Numbered from the stretch's first letter, positions 43,633 to 51,700 are shown. The stretch: 64,000 nt of DNA from Thalassolituus sp006212115 (GCF_040372045.1 NZ_BAABWH010000002.1), one strand, 5' to 3'. Made by a program: numbers and translations. Notes: a model not told the origin generated them from the sequence alone.

Positions 43633-44913
43633 TTAAACAGCGGCTTCAACGCCCTCGCCGACCCGGAAAGCGGGGATCACAAATGAGAAAGTACTGCCTT
43701 GACCGATCACAGATTCAATTTTGAGTTCGGCATCGTGGTGCTCAAGCGCATGCTTCACGATTGATAAACCGAGGCCGGAACCGCCAACAGTCGATTCGCG
43801 TGATTCATCCACCCGATAAAAACGTTCGGTGACGCGGGCCAGATGCTCAGGCGGAATACCCGGACCTTTGTCTTTGACTGCGACTTCGAGGCCTCGGTCC
43901 ATCTGAGTCAGGGAGACACGTACCTGCTCTCCATCACCGTATTTAATGGCATTGGTGATGAGGTTGGTCAGCGCGGAGTGCATTTCGTCTTTGAAGCCAT
44001 CAATCATCAGGCGGCCTTCCGCTTCGACGATCACGGAGGCGGTGTCACTGTAGCCTTTCATCTCACCAGCGACCTGTTCGCACAGGTTGGTCAGATTAAA
44101 CACCACGCCGTTGCGTTCACGGCTGGCACTTTCTAGTTTGGACAGCTGAATCAGATCGTTAACCAGATTGGTCATACGACTGGACTGGCTACCCATTTGT
44201 GCGAGTGCTTTGGCTAATGGTGCCGGAACGTCCATATCCGTCAGCATTTCGAGATAGCCATTGATCACGGTAAGGGGAGTGCGTAATTCGTGTGAGACAT
44301 CCGCAATAAAGTCCTGGCGCATGGTCTCAACCCGTTTGCGCTCTGTGACATCACGGATCAACATGATCTTCTGGTCGACGCCAAACTCGGTGATCTGTAC
44401 CTGCAGGCTGAAAGTACGGAGATCAAACTGCAGAGGTTCACTGAAGTCGGCTTTACGGAAGTAGCGGACAAAATGCGGGGCACGTACAAAGTGGGTGATA
44501 TGTTGGCCACTGTCATTTTTCCGCAGTAGCAGCATCCGGGTGGCAGCACTGTTGAAGGTGTCAATGTGGCCGACGCTGTCGAGGACAACAACACCGTCCT
44601 TTAAGGCTTCAATTCCCTGATTGTAGCGTTGGAGCATTTTTGCCTGATTAAGAAGGCGCTCTTTCAACGTCTTTTCGCGTCGGATAATCCGGTCTGCGGC
44701 GTAGCCGATCAGTCCGTTATCCTGCGGCGCAGGTCCCTGGCGATAACTCCATTTAAAAATACTGCTGGCGTGACGAATACTAAAAATCTGAGAGACGATC
44801 AGACCGACAATCAGGCCGTACAGTGGGTAGTCGACAGACCAGCCCACTGCGAACCCCGCCAGAATAATAATACTGACTCTCAGCAATTCACGCTGAAGTG
44901 CACCTTGATACAA
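43633..44913 (-). CDS. PhoR-type histidine kinase, first pair
   Basis: The 426-residue kinase has two closely spaced N-terminal helices (about residues 11-45) with almost no periplasmic loop, as in PhoR. A PAS domain follows (GVVVLDSVGHIDTFNSAATRML), then HisKA with DVSHELRTPLTVINGYLEML, and ATP-binding motifs LITNAIKYGD, VKDKGPGIPPE, and GGSGLGLSIVKH. It lies 18 bases after its PhoB-like partner. It is a paralogue of the kinase at 49636-50919, and at a place where such a pair is not found in P. aeruginosa. It could sense phosphate or a different cue. Confidence 0.85.
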   Translation of the reverse strand: MYQGALQRELLRVSIIILAGFAVGWSVDYPLYGLIVGLIVSQIFSIRHASSIFKWSYRQGPAPQDNGLIGYAADRIIRREKTLKERLLNQAKMLQRYNQGIEALKDGVVVLDSVGHIDTFNSAATRMLLLRKNDSGQHITHFVRAPHFVRYFRKADFSEPLQFDLRTFSLQVQITEFGVDQKIMLIRDVTERKRVETMRQDFIADVSHELRTPLTVINGYLEMLTDMDVPAPLAKALAQMGSQSSRMTNLVNDLIQLSKLESASRERNGVVFNLTNLCEQVAGEMKGYSDTASVIVEAEGRLMIDGFKDEMHSALTNLITNAIKYGDGEQVRVSLTQMDRGLEVAVKDKGPGIPPEHLARVTERFYRVDESRESTVGGSGLGLSIVKHALEHHDAELKIESVIGQGSTFSFVIPAFRVGEGVEAAV

Positions 44914-44931
44914 GCTCAGCTACCTCACTGA

Positions 44932-45618
44932 CTATTCTGCGGAGAAACGATAACCACTTCCTCTGACGGTTTGTATCAGACGTTCGTGGTCATTGATCGA
45001 AATGGCTTTGCGTAGCCGACGGATGTGAACATCCACCGTACGTTCGTCGATGTACACGTTGCCACCCCAGACTTTGTCGAGAAGTTGCTCACGTGAAAAA
45101 ACCCGGTTTGGATGGCGCATGAAAAACTCGAGTAGCTTGTACTCCTTGGGCCCCATAGTGATAACGGTACCGTCAATGCGGCACAACTGCTCGTCAGGAT
45201 GGCAGCTGAGAGCGCCGATGCTGAGTTGATCGCTGCTGGAAGCTGCACTGCGGCGCAGTACCGCTTTAACCCGAGCATTTAATTCGCGTGGTGAGAATGG
45301 TTTAGTGACGTAATCGTCTGCACCGCACTCAAGGCCTTTGATCTTGTCTTCTTCTTCCGAACGAGCGGTCAGGAGGATGACGGGAATATCTTTAGTGCGT
45401 TCTTCACGCTTCAGTCGTGTGGTCAGTTCGGGGCCGCTCATCATCGGCATCATCCAATCTAATACGACGAGATCGGGTTGTTCGTTGATGATCATCTGAA
45501 GTGCAATCTGCCCATTCGCTGCTTTGCGGGTTTGATATCCTGCCATCTCAAGACCCGTACAGATCAGGTCGCAGATAGCGGGCTCGTCATCGACAACGAG
45601 AATAAATCCGGCACTCAT
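44932..45618 (-). CDS. PhoB-type response regulator, first pair
   Basis: The 228-residue OmpR-family regulator has receiver residues Asp10/Asp11, phospho-acceptor Asp54 in VVLDWMMPMMSG, TA and Lys in VTKPFSPREL. The DNA-binding domain shows GPKEYKLLEFFMRHPNRVFS, VWGGNVYIDERTVDVHIRRL and GSGYRFSAE. The recognition helix ERTVDVHIRRLRKA is the same as in the second PhoB of this window, so both should read Pho boxes. A Pho box lies 45 bases upstream. It leads the pair with the kinase at 43633. Confidence 0.87.
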   Translation of the reverse strand: MSAGFILVVDDEPAICDLICTGLEMAGYQTRKAANGQIALQMIINEQPDLVVLDWMMPMMSGPELTTRLKREERTKDIPVILLTARSEEEDKIKGLECGADDYVTKPFSPRELNARVKAVLRRSAASSSDQLSIGALSCHPDEQLCRIDGTVITMGPKEYKLLEFFMRHPNRVFSREQLLDKVWGGNVYIDERTVDVHIRRLRKAISINDHERLIQTVRGSGYRFSAE

Positions 45619-45662
45619 TCAGGGCACCTCTGCCTAGTGTATTCATTTTCAGTGGCGGTATT

Positions 45663-45680
45663 GTGACATTTTTATGACCA
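45663..45680 (-). promoter_or_regulatory. Pho box before the first phoB
   Basis: On the minus strand TGGTCAT-AAAA-ATGTCAC has two heptamers with 4 bases between. It predicts phosphate-dependent autoregulation of this pair. No convincing -10 lies at the standard distance, so the exact start is unclear. Confidence 0.65.
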
Positions 45681-45779
45681 TTTTGGGCTATTATCCCACT
45701 GCAACAGTGTGTGTCTCGGCTGCTCCCCGCCAGGAAGCGTTAACTTGTTGAAAAATAGAAAATTCTTTTAAAAAAACGG

Positions 45780-45808
45780 TTGACGATGGCGGGGTCCGTC
45801 AGTAATAT
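45780..45808 (+). promoter_or_regulatory. tRNA-Thr promoter
   Basis: TTGACG (45780-45785) and TAATAT (45803-45808) are 17 bases apart. The following CTCCGCCC discriminator is G+C rich, as in stable RNA promoters under stringent control. Confidence 0.8.
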
Positions 45809-45821
45809 CTCCGCCCACTTA

Positions 45822-45897
<76 letters not shown>

Positions 45898-45902
45898 TAC
45901 AA

Positions 45903-45933
45903 AAAAGCCCGTACAGCAATGTACGGGCTTTTT
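45903..45933 (+). terminator. Terminator of tRNA-Thr
   Basis: AAAAGCCCGTAC and GTACGGGCTTTT form a perfect 12-bp stem with an AGCAAT loop and a T run. Confidence 0.93.
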
Positions 45934-45960
45934 CTTTTTTGGGCAGTTGCTCTAACAGCC

Positions 45961-46440
45961 TCAGAAAAATACTTTCATCTCGACCTGATAGCCATTGCTG
46001 CTGTCTGTTTCGCTAAGGCTATAGCGCCACTCTCCAGCCTGCGGTGGTCCCTGATACAAGTCGTACGCTGTTGATAGGAGGCGCATAGCCTGTTCGCCTC
46101 CGCTATAGCTCTGCTGCTCTTCTTCTTGCAGATACCAGTAGGTCGCGGCCTCATCCTGTGTCGATAACATATATTCCTCGGGATCGTACGCATAGGTCAT
46201 CGACATCGGTGACAACAGGGCGACGCACGTGGCGGCAGGGCGCAGCCAGCGCTGTTGACGTAACACGCGCTTAAGCAGTCCTTCGTCGATTGCGCCGATG
46301 GCAATCAGTGCTTCGCCAAGCTTGGCTCCGGCGTGCTCTTTCTGGTAACGCAGAGCGGCGTCTAACTGCTTCCGAGTGATTGCCTGGCGGTTGAGCAAAA
46401 GCTGGCCAAGTCGGAGTTTAAGGGATGTAGAGGACGGCAT
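45961..46440 (-). CDS. MshEN-like domain fused to a membrane/exported segment
   Basis: The 159-residue protein begins with a domain (about residues 7-62) like the N-terminal MshEN/GspE-N domain of secretion ATPases. Its key part is RLGQLLLNRQAITRKQLDAA, followed by a YQKEHAGAKLGEALI-type segment and IDEGLLKRVL. No ATPase follows. Instead there is a hydrophobic stretch (about 66-84) and a Tyr/Glu-rich tail of about 75 residues that is not recognised. MshEN domains of the MshE type bind cyclic di-GMP. Whether this one does is unknown. It lies beyond the tRNA terminator on the opposite strand, and upstream is the CsrB-like RNA on the same strand. Confidence 0.65.
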   Translation of the reverse strand: MPSSTSLKLRLGQLLLNRQAITRKQLDAALRYQKEHAGAKLGEALIAIGAIDEGLLKRVLRQQRWLRPAATCVALLSPMSMTYAYDPEEYMLSTQDEAATYWYLQEEEQQSYSGGEQAMRLLSTAYDLYQGPPQAGEWRYSLSETDSSNGYQVEMKVFF

Positions 46441-46631
46441 GTTCTGATCCTAGTAAAGGCAACAGATCAAGAATGACACAGCGGCAGATGAGTTCCACAT
46501 CGGCGCGTAATCCCGTGAGTATATTTTGTAACCAGTTCAGGAATGCGTTAACGAAACGTTACTGATTGATTTGTCATTAGTGGGGATAAAAAAAGAGGGG
46601 TAAAACGAGAGATGAAGTTTGGGTATAAATG

Positions 46632-46842
46632 GGCGGTCAGGACTTCCTGTCCTACCGCCACAGCACCCTATACCTTCCTGGTATGTCGTCCGTGAACGAG
46701 TTCCTTTCTGTAATCCTTACTGGCCTCCTGGCCACAATAATCCGTTGCTTCCGTATCTTCCCTGCGCATCCTGCCCGGCACTCCGGCCGAATCCTACCTA
46801 CTGCATCCTGCGGCTGATCCCATCAGCGTGTGCGTCCTGCGG
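46632..46842 (-). ncRNA. CsrB/RsmZ-like CsrA-sequestering small RNA (candidate)
   Basis: Read on the minus strand this segment of about 210 bases contains sixteen GGA triplets, far above chance. Several are displayed in hairpin loops: AGGAC-AGGAA-GTCCT (46639-46653), ATACC-AGGAA-GGTAT (46670-46684), TGGCC-AGGA-GGCCA (46721-46734), and GCTGAT-GGG-ATCAGC (46813-46827). Motifs GCAGGATGC and CGCAGGACG recur. This is the hallmark of CsrB, CsrC, RsmY and RsmZ, which titrate the translational regulator CsrA/RsmA. A -10-like TATCTT lies at 46848-46853. The last hairpin (46632-46659) is strong but lacks a direct T run; transcription might continue to T7 at 46588-46594. Confidence 0.8.
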
Positions 46843-46945
46843 GAATAAAGATAGCAAAACTGTGAGTTTCTGTTACCTGACTATTGTGACGCCATGTTAC
46901 GGAAGGGTGTCGCGAAATAACAATGTTTCAATAAAAGGCAATGAA

Positions 46946-47085
46946 AACAAAGGCTTAGCATATTTGCTTTGTGGGTATAAGCTAAATGAGAAGGGTTTTC
47001 GGATAAATATCCCACCCCCTTGTGCGATATATCGCACAAGGGGGTGGGCGAAAGTCTCAAGCCGAGGAACCGGCGTTCAGAGAAA
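46946..47085 (+). ncRNA. Structured RNA candidate with pseudoknot and perfect palindrome
   Basis: In order on the plus strand: an H-type pseudoknot possibility (ACAAAG 46947-46952 with CTTTGT 46967-46972, and TTAGC 46955-46959 with GCTAA 46981-46985), a perfect 38-bp palindrome at 47011-47048, and a TCTC-AA-GCCG-AGGAAC-CGGC...GAGA stem-loop just after. No protein gene follows on this strand. I do not recognise it as a known riboswitch or ribozyme. Part of the signal could instead be a DNA-level site. Confidence 0.35.
47011..47048. repeat. Perfect 38-bp palindrome
   Basis: Arm CCCACCCCCTTGTGCGATA is followed directly by its exact reverse complement. It could form a cruciform, an RNA hairpin, or a protein-binding site. 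Confidence 0.95.
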
Positions 47086-47164
47086 GGTGTGCAATGGTTG
47101 AAATATTACAGATACCTACACTTTGTTGCATCTTTGGTTGTGTAACTCTTTGTATGAAAAAGCA

Positions 47165-47875
47165 TCACCGTTTCTTACGTTGGGCCAGTTCGGCCTTATG
47201 TGCATTGTAGCGATCCGAGAAGCCTTGAGGGTCCGCCAGCTCTCCGTCCTCGCGCAGTGTTGGGTAGCTCAGCCCTGATTCCCGGCACAGGCGGGCAATC
47301 TTTGGTTGGCACCATTCGAAGAGTAGACGATCAAACCAGGGTTGTGGAAGACGTTGTTCATCGTACATGCCCGCGCGCTGGCGCTGATAGTGTGCCTCGT
47401 TAAGAATGATGGCGGCCGCAACGGAGACATTGAACGACTGCACCATGCCTCGCATGGGGATGACGAGATGTTCGTCGGCCATGTCGGAAGCAATATCGCT
47501 GACACCTTCTCTCTCGGTCCCCATCAGCAAAGCGGTTGGTTGGGTGAAATCGTAGTCACGGTAGTCAATTGCACGATCGGTCAGATGGGCTGCGACGACT
47601 TTAATACCTTTGTCCTGCAACTCTTTGATACCCGTTTCGATGTTGGCGTGCGTCTGAACCTCGATCCAGTCGGCTGAACCCGCAGTTGCGGCGGTTTTGA
47701 GGCGATAGCGATCCCGTGGCCAGACATGATGAATTTTCGGAATACCCACGGCATCACAGGTACGGGCGATTGCGGCCAGGTTGTGCGGCTTGTAGACCTC
47801 ATCCGTTATTACGGTCAGATCCGGCTGGCGCATAGCAAGGGTCTGGCGGATACGTTCATAGCGTTCCGGGGTCAT
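47165..47875 (-). CDS. trmH: tRNA (guanosine-18-2'-O)-methyltransferase
   Basis: The 236-residue SpoU-family enzyme methylates G18 of tRNA. Motifs are VYKPHNLAAIARTCDAVG (motif 1), LLMGTEREGVSD (motif 2) and IPMRGMVQSFNVSVAAAIILNE (motif 3), which build the trefoil knot that binds AdoMet. The start ATG 47875 has a CAGGAG site 8 bases upstream; the longer frame to 47950 would overlap the divergent cysZ. The C-terminal helix ends in a basic QRKKR tail. It agrees in length with E. coli TrmH. Confidence 0.92.
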   Translation of the reverse strand: MTPERYERIRQTLAMRQPDLTVITDEVYKPHNLAAIARTCDAVGIPKIHHVWPRDRYRLKTAATAGSADWIEVQTHANIETGIKELQDKGIKVVAAHLTDRAIDYRDYDFTQPTALLMGTEREGVSDIASDMADEHLVIPMRGMVQSFNVSVAAAIILNEAHYQRQRAGMYDEQRLPQPWFDRLLFEWCQPKIARLCRESGLSYPTLREDGELADPQGFSDRYNAHKAELAQRKKR

Positions 47876-47948
47876 AACCGGTACTCCTGGGTGGTCATTA
47901 AAGGGCGAGGATTGTATAAAAGGCCTTTCACAGATGCACGAGAGAATC

Positions 47949-48758
47949 ATGAGCGGAAATCCTTTACTTGGTATGCAGTACGTCTGGCGCGGTTTTCAGA
48001 ACCTTCGAACACCGGGTTTACGTCGATACGTAGCCTTTCCTCTGTTGCTGAATATTCTGATTATGGGTGGAGCCAGTGTGTGGGTCATTACCCATATTGA
48101 TGGTTGGGTCGGACAGATCGTCGACATGCTCCCGGGCTTTCTGGCGTTTCTGTACTGGCTACTTATGCCGTTGGCGGTCTTGGTCGTGGTGTTTGGCATG
48201 GCGTACTTTTTCAGCGCTGTGCTGATGATTCTTGCCGGTCCACTCAACGGTCTGTTGGCTGAGCGTGTTGAAACCATGCAGGGACACACGTTGCCGGACG
48301 AATCCATCCCGGCGATGACAGTGCGTACCTTGGGACGAGAGCTGACCAAGATGATGTATTACCTGCCTCGTTATCTGGGAATTTTCCTGCTTGGCTGGAT
48401 TCCGGGTATCGGGCAATTGCTGGCACCGCCGTTATGGTTCTGGTTTGGTGGATGGATGATGGCGGTGCAATACACTGACTTGTCGTTTGATAACCATACA
48501 AAACCGTTCGCAGATGTACGCGAGCGTATGTCTCAGGATCTTTGGACGGTAATGGGTTTCGGCACCCTCGTTGCTCTGTTGCTGACGGTGCCTGTGATCA
48601 ATCTCTTTGTGATGCCTGCGGCGGTCATTGGCGCGACGCTGATGCGACTTGAGCGCATGCCTTTTGACGGCGCATCTGGAAAAGTCGGCTATGCTGAGTT
48701 ATCAGGAAATGAGACTCCAAGGCTGACGCACGATGAAACTCAGGGTACTGGTCGTTGA
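47949..48758 (+). CDS. cysZ: Sulfate transporter CysZ family protein
   Basis: The 269-residue membrane protein has CysZ-type helices and segments: GMQYVWRGFQNLRTPGLRRYV, ILAGPLNGLLAERVE, REL...KMMYYLPRYLGIFLL, WFGGWMMAVQYTDLSFDNH and GFGTLVALLLTVPVINLFVMPAAVIGAT. CysZ takes up sulfate for cysteine synthesis. I start at ATG 47949. Its last 26 bases overlap the start of the following response regulator. No other cys gene is in the window. Confidence 0.9.
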   Translation: MSGNPLLGMQYVWRGFQNLRTPGLRRYVAFPLLLNILIMGGASVWVITHIDGWVGQIVDMLPGFLAFLYWLLMPLAVLVVVFGMAYFFSAVLMILAGPLNGLLAERVETMQGHTLPDESIPAMTVRTLGRELTKMMYYLPRYLGIFLLGWIPGIGQLLAPPLWFWFGGWMMAVQYTDLSFDNHTKPFADVRERMSQDLWTVMGFGTLVALLLTVPVINLFVMPAAVIGATLMRLERMPFDGASGKVGYAELSGNETPRLTHDETQGTGR

Positions 48759-49662
48759 TGATGCGGCCTTTGTTCGCGATCTGGTAAAAAAAGCAGTCCG
48801 GGACACCTATCCCGGCTGCGAAATCAATGAAGCAACCGACGGTCGCAAGGCTGTTACTATGCTGAATCAGCGAGAAATCAACCTGGTTTTGTGCGACTGG
48901 GAGATGCCCGAGATGTCGGGTATCGAAGTACTTGAATGGATGCGTTCCGATGAACGCTATAAGAAGACGCCCTTTATGATGATCACCAGTCGGGGCGACC
49001 GGGATCATGTTGTCAAAGCCGTACAGGCGGGTGTGTCTGACTATATCGGCAAACCTTTCACTCGCGAAAACTTCGTTGAAAAAGTCTCTAAAGTGGTCGC
49101 TAAACATCTGGGTGTTAAGCCCGGAGAAGGGCCCGCTTTCAAAGGCATGCCGGGCCAGCAGTCTGCGGATGTGCTGATGGGCAAACCTGCGTCTCCGTCC
49201 GGTGGCGCTACGAAATCCGTTAGCAATGATATGGGCGGCGCCAGTGTATTAATGGGTGGGGGCGCCAAACAAGCCGCGCCTGATAAAGCCGCTGCGCCTT
49301 CTGGTAGCGCCCCGAAAACTCAGGCGCCCGGCGCCAAACCGAAAAATAAAGCGCGTGGTGTGGCTAGCGTTCGCTTTGGTTCCGGTGGTTCTGCGAAATT
49401 AGTTCTGAAAGATATCAATCTTCAGGAGATGATCGGCGTATTCCGTCGAGAGGGTACTTTACCTGCTCTGTTAGAACCGGCGGTCGCCGATATTGTGGAT
49501 CAGGATTCTGGCGACGTCGCCCGGATCAATGGCTATGTGCGTATGATGCAGGCACAGGAGCCACACCCGGATGCAGAAACCATACAGATGCTGATCCGTT
49601 TCGTGGACGACGACGAAGATAAGCTGTCGGTACTCTCACGATTTATCGCCAAGGTTCGCTGA
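48733..49662 (+). CDS. CheY-like response regulator with unusual C-terminal region
   Basis: The 309-residue protein has an N-terminal receiver (about 1-123) with VVDDAAFVRDL, phospho-acceptor Asp in LVLCDWEMPEMSG, TSRGD and Lys in IGKPFTRENF. A low-complexity Ala/Pro/Gly/Lys linker follows (about 130-215). The C-terminal domain (about 216-309) is not recognised and has LKDINLQEMIGVFRREGTLP and MLIRFVDDDEDKLSVL. There is no obvious DNA-binding or GGDEF domain. It overlaps cysZ by 26 bases and convergent phoR by 27 bases. A CheY-like gene sits in the same place in P. aeruginosa, between the pst and pho genes. Confidence 0.8.
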   Translation: MKLRVLVVDDAAFVRDLVKKAVRDTYPGCEINEATDGRKAVTMLNQREINLVLCDWEMPEMSGIEVLEWMRSDERYKKTPFMMITSRGDRDHVVKAVQAGVSDYIGKPFTRENFVEKVSKVVAKHLGVKPGEGPAFKGMPGQQSADVLMGKPASPSGGATKSVSNDMGGASVLMGGGAKQAAPDKAAAPSGSAPKTQAPGAKPKNKARGVASVRFGSGGSAKLVLKDINLQEMIGVFRREGTLPALLEPAVADIVDQDSGDVARINGYVRMMQAQEPHPDAETIQMLIRFVDDDEDKLSVLSRFIAKVR

Positions 49663-50919
49663 CCCTGCGAAGCGCGCGGTGAAGCAACTTCCTGAGCCAA
49701 ATTGACTACTGACTTCCAGCTCTCCCCCATGCCGTAACAGCACATGTTTGACGATGGCCAGTCCCAGCCCAGTACCACCTGTATGCTTACTCCGGCTTGG
49801 GTCCGCCCGATAAAATCGCTCCGTTAAGCGCGGTAGGTGATGCTCTTCTATACCCACTCCCGAGTCCGTCACAGCGAAGCAGAGATCCTTATCCTGCGTG
49901 TACCACCGCACGGTTATATCGCCGCCGTCGGGACTGTATTTGACGGCGTTAATCACGAGGTTGGTAAACGCGCTGCGCAGTTCGTGTTGGTAACCGGATA
50001 ACCCCAGGTCGGTTTCCAGTGAGAGATGGATGCGGTGCCTTCCTGCGGATACCGCCAGTGCTTCTTCGGTGATCTGCTCCAGAAGCGCAATAATATCGAC
50101 CGGTGTGCGCTGCTCTGGTGAGCCGTTCTCGAGTCTCGATAATGCCAGAAGGTCACGTACCAGAGCGTCCATCCGGTCTGCCTGCTCCTGCATCTGAACC
50201 AACATGCGCTTTGCACCGGCTGGAACAAGATCTTCGAATGTCTCGAGATATCCGCGTATTACCGTTAACGGGGTGCGTAGTTCATGGCTGACATTACCTA
50301 CAAAGTCTTTCCGCATCTGTTCCAGCTGTCGCAGGCGGCTGACATCATGAATGACGATCAGGCGTTCATTACGCCCAAACAGCGTTATGGCCATCGACAG
50401 CCAGCGGTCTTTGGCAACCGGGGATGGCAGTTCCAGAGGGGCGTCGAACTGTCCCTGCAGAAAGTAGGAGGTGAACTCTGGTGTTCGTATCAGGTTGGTA
50501 ATGGGTTGGTTGATATCGACCGGGTCGCGCAATCCCAGTAATTTACCTGCAGAGCGGTTCCACCACTCCAGATTGCCCTGCCGGTTGACCATCACAATAC
50601 CCTCATCCAGCGCAGAGGTGGAATCCTGCAGTCGGTCTGTCAGAGCCTGCAACTTTACGCGGTAGCGTTGACTGCGCTTGGTAGGGCGCAGGCTGAGTTT
50701 GATCAGGTCACGCCAGATTCCATGCGACTCGGGGGCTTCACGGGTTTCGTAGGTGGTCAGCCAGTGTTTCATCCTCAGTGCCTGACGCAGGTTCCAGATC
50801 ACCAGAGCGACGGCCAGCAACGCAAGAGGCAAGAAGGGGAAGGGGCTCCACCAGACACCGCTGACGCCGATGGCCAGCAGAATCAGGAGCCAGCGCCGTT
50901 CCTGGCGCCAGCCCGGCAT
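49636..50919 (-). CDS. phoR: Phosphate regulon sensor histidine kinase, canonical locus
   Basis: The 427-residue kinase has two N-terminal helices (about 9-42) without a sizeable periplasmic domain, then a charged region (IWRDLIKLSLRPTKRSQRYR), a PAS domain with DEGIVMVNRQGNLEWWNRSAG, HisKA with GNVSHELRTPLTVIRGYLE, and LVINAVKYSP, DSGVGIEEHHL, GTGLGLAIVKHVL. This arrangement is classical PhoR, which reads Pst/PhoU status. The gene is 2 bases after phoB, next to ubiA-ubiC as in Pseudomonas. Its 3' end overlaps the convergent regulator gene by 27 bases. Confidence 0.93.
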   Translation of the reverse strand: MPGWRQERRWLLILLAIGVSGVWWSPFPFLPLALLAVALVIWNLRQALRMKHWLTTYETREAPESHGIWRDLIKLSLRPTKRSQRYRVKLQALTDRLQDSTSALDEGIVMVNRQGNLEWWNRSAGKLLGLRDPVDINQPITNLIRTPEFTSYFLQGQFDAPLELPSPVAKDRWLSMAITLFGRNERLIVIHDVSRLRQLEQMRKDFVGNVSHELRTPLTVIRGYLETFEDLVPAGAKRMLVQMQEQADRMDALVRDLLALSRLENGSPEQRTPVDIIALLEQITEEALAVSAGRHRIHLSLETDLGLSGYQHELRSAFTNLVINAVKYSPDGGDITVRWYTQDKDLCFAVTDSGVGIEEHHLPRLTERFYRADPSRSKHTGGTGLGLAIVKHVLLRHGGELEVSSQFGSGSCFTARFAGSANLGDKS

Positions 50920-50921
50920 GG

Positions 50922-51620
50922 TCAGGAGGCTCGGGTTGAGAAGCGGTAGCCAGTTCCGCGTACGGTCTGTATCAGTTGTTCATGAGATTGGCCGAGGGCT
51001 TTGCGCAGTCGACGGATATGGACATCGACAGTGCGTTCTTCAACGTACACATTGCCACCCCAGACCTGATCCAGAAGTTGCGAGCGCGAATATGCACGCT
51101 CCTGATGCGTCATAAAGAATTGCAGCAGGCGGTATTCGGTCGGACCTACGTCTACGGCTTTATCGTGCGCCATGACGCGGTGACATACAGGATCAAGAAT
51201 CAGGCCGTTGACCTCAATCGTTTCTTCGACGCCAAGTGGGGTCGCACGACGTAATACAGCCTTCAGGCGGGCAACCAGCTCACGTGGGGAGAAGGGCTTG
51301 GTGATGTAATCATCGGCGCCGCTTTCGAGCCCCTGAACCTTGTTCTCTTCTTCGCCTTTTGCTGTCAGCATGATGATCGGCAGCTCTGCCGTCGCTTCTT
51401 CGCGTTTCAGGCGACGGGCAAATTCCACACCGCTGACGCCCGGAAGCATCCAGTCGAGCAGAATCATATCGGGGCGTTGGTCCACGACGAGGGAGTGTGC
51501 CTCCTGTACATTTTCGGCTTCGAGGCACTCGTAACCGGCCATCTCGAGAGCAACAGCGATCATTTCCCGAATAGGGGCTTCGTCATCGACGATCAGTACG
51601 CGTTTACCAGCGGTTGTCAT
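50922..51620 (-). CDS. phoB: Phosphate regulon response regulator, canonical locus
   Basis: The 232-residue regulator has receiver residues Asp12/Asp13, phospho-acceptor Asp56 in ILLDWMLPGVSG, TA in MLTAKGEEE and Lys in ITKPFSPREL. Its winged helix includes GPTEYRLLQFFMTHQERAYS, VWGGNVYVEERTVDVHIRRL and GTGYRFSTRAS. It activates genes with Pho boxes when phosphate is short. A Pho box and a correctly spaced -10 precede it, so it should activate itself. It starts 2 bases before phoR's start. Confidence 0.95.
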   Translation of the reverse strand: MTTAGKRVLIVDDEAPIREMIAVALEMAGYECLEAENVQEAHSLVVDQRPDMILLDWMLPGVSGVEFARRLKREEATAELPIIMLTAKGEEENKVQGLESGADDYITKPFSPRELVARLKAVLRRATPLGVEETIEVNGLILDPVCHRVMAHDKAVDVGPTEYRLLQFFMTHQERAYSRSQLLDQVWGGNVYVEERTVDVHIRRLRKALGQSHEQLIQTVRGTGYRFSTRAS

Positions 51621-51647
51621 AGTCCATTCACAGATTAGTTATCATTA

Positions 51648-51666
51648 CCGCTGTATTACACAGCGG
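51648..51666. repeat. Palindrome covering the phoB -10 region
   Basis: CCGCTGT and ACAGCGG flank ATTAC. On the minus strand the -10 TGTAAT (51655-51660) sits in its centre, so it could be an operator for a second regulator or a 5'-UTR hairpin. Confidence 0.6.
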
Positions 51667-51670
51667 CGAT

Positions 51671-51688
51671 GTTACAGATTTGTGACTG
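51671..51688 (-). promoter_or_regulatory. Pho box before canonical phoB
   Basis: On the minus strand CAGTCAC-AAAT-CTGTAAC is followed 10 bases later by the -10 TGTAAT. It is a textbook Pho promoter layout. Confidence 0.8.
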
Positions 51689-51700
51689 GAGCGGGAAAAA

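Noticed and set aside
47011..47048. A rho-independent terminator.
   Set aside because: No T run follows the palindrome on either strand, and no gene ends just before it.
46619..47101. A 160-residue open frame on the plus strand.
   Set aside because: It runs straight through the GGA-rich sRNA complement and the 38-bp palindrome, its composition (Pro, Cys, Arg) is not protein-like, and no ribosome-binding site fits.
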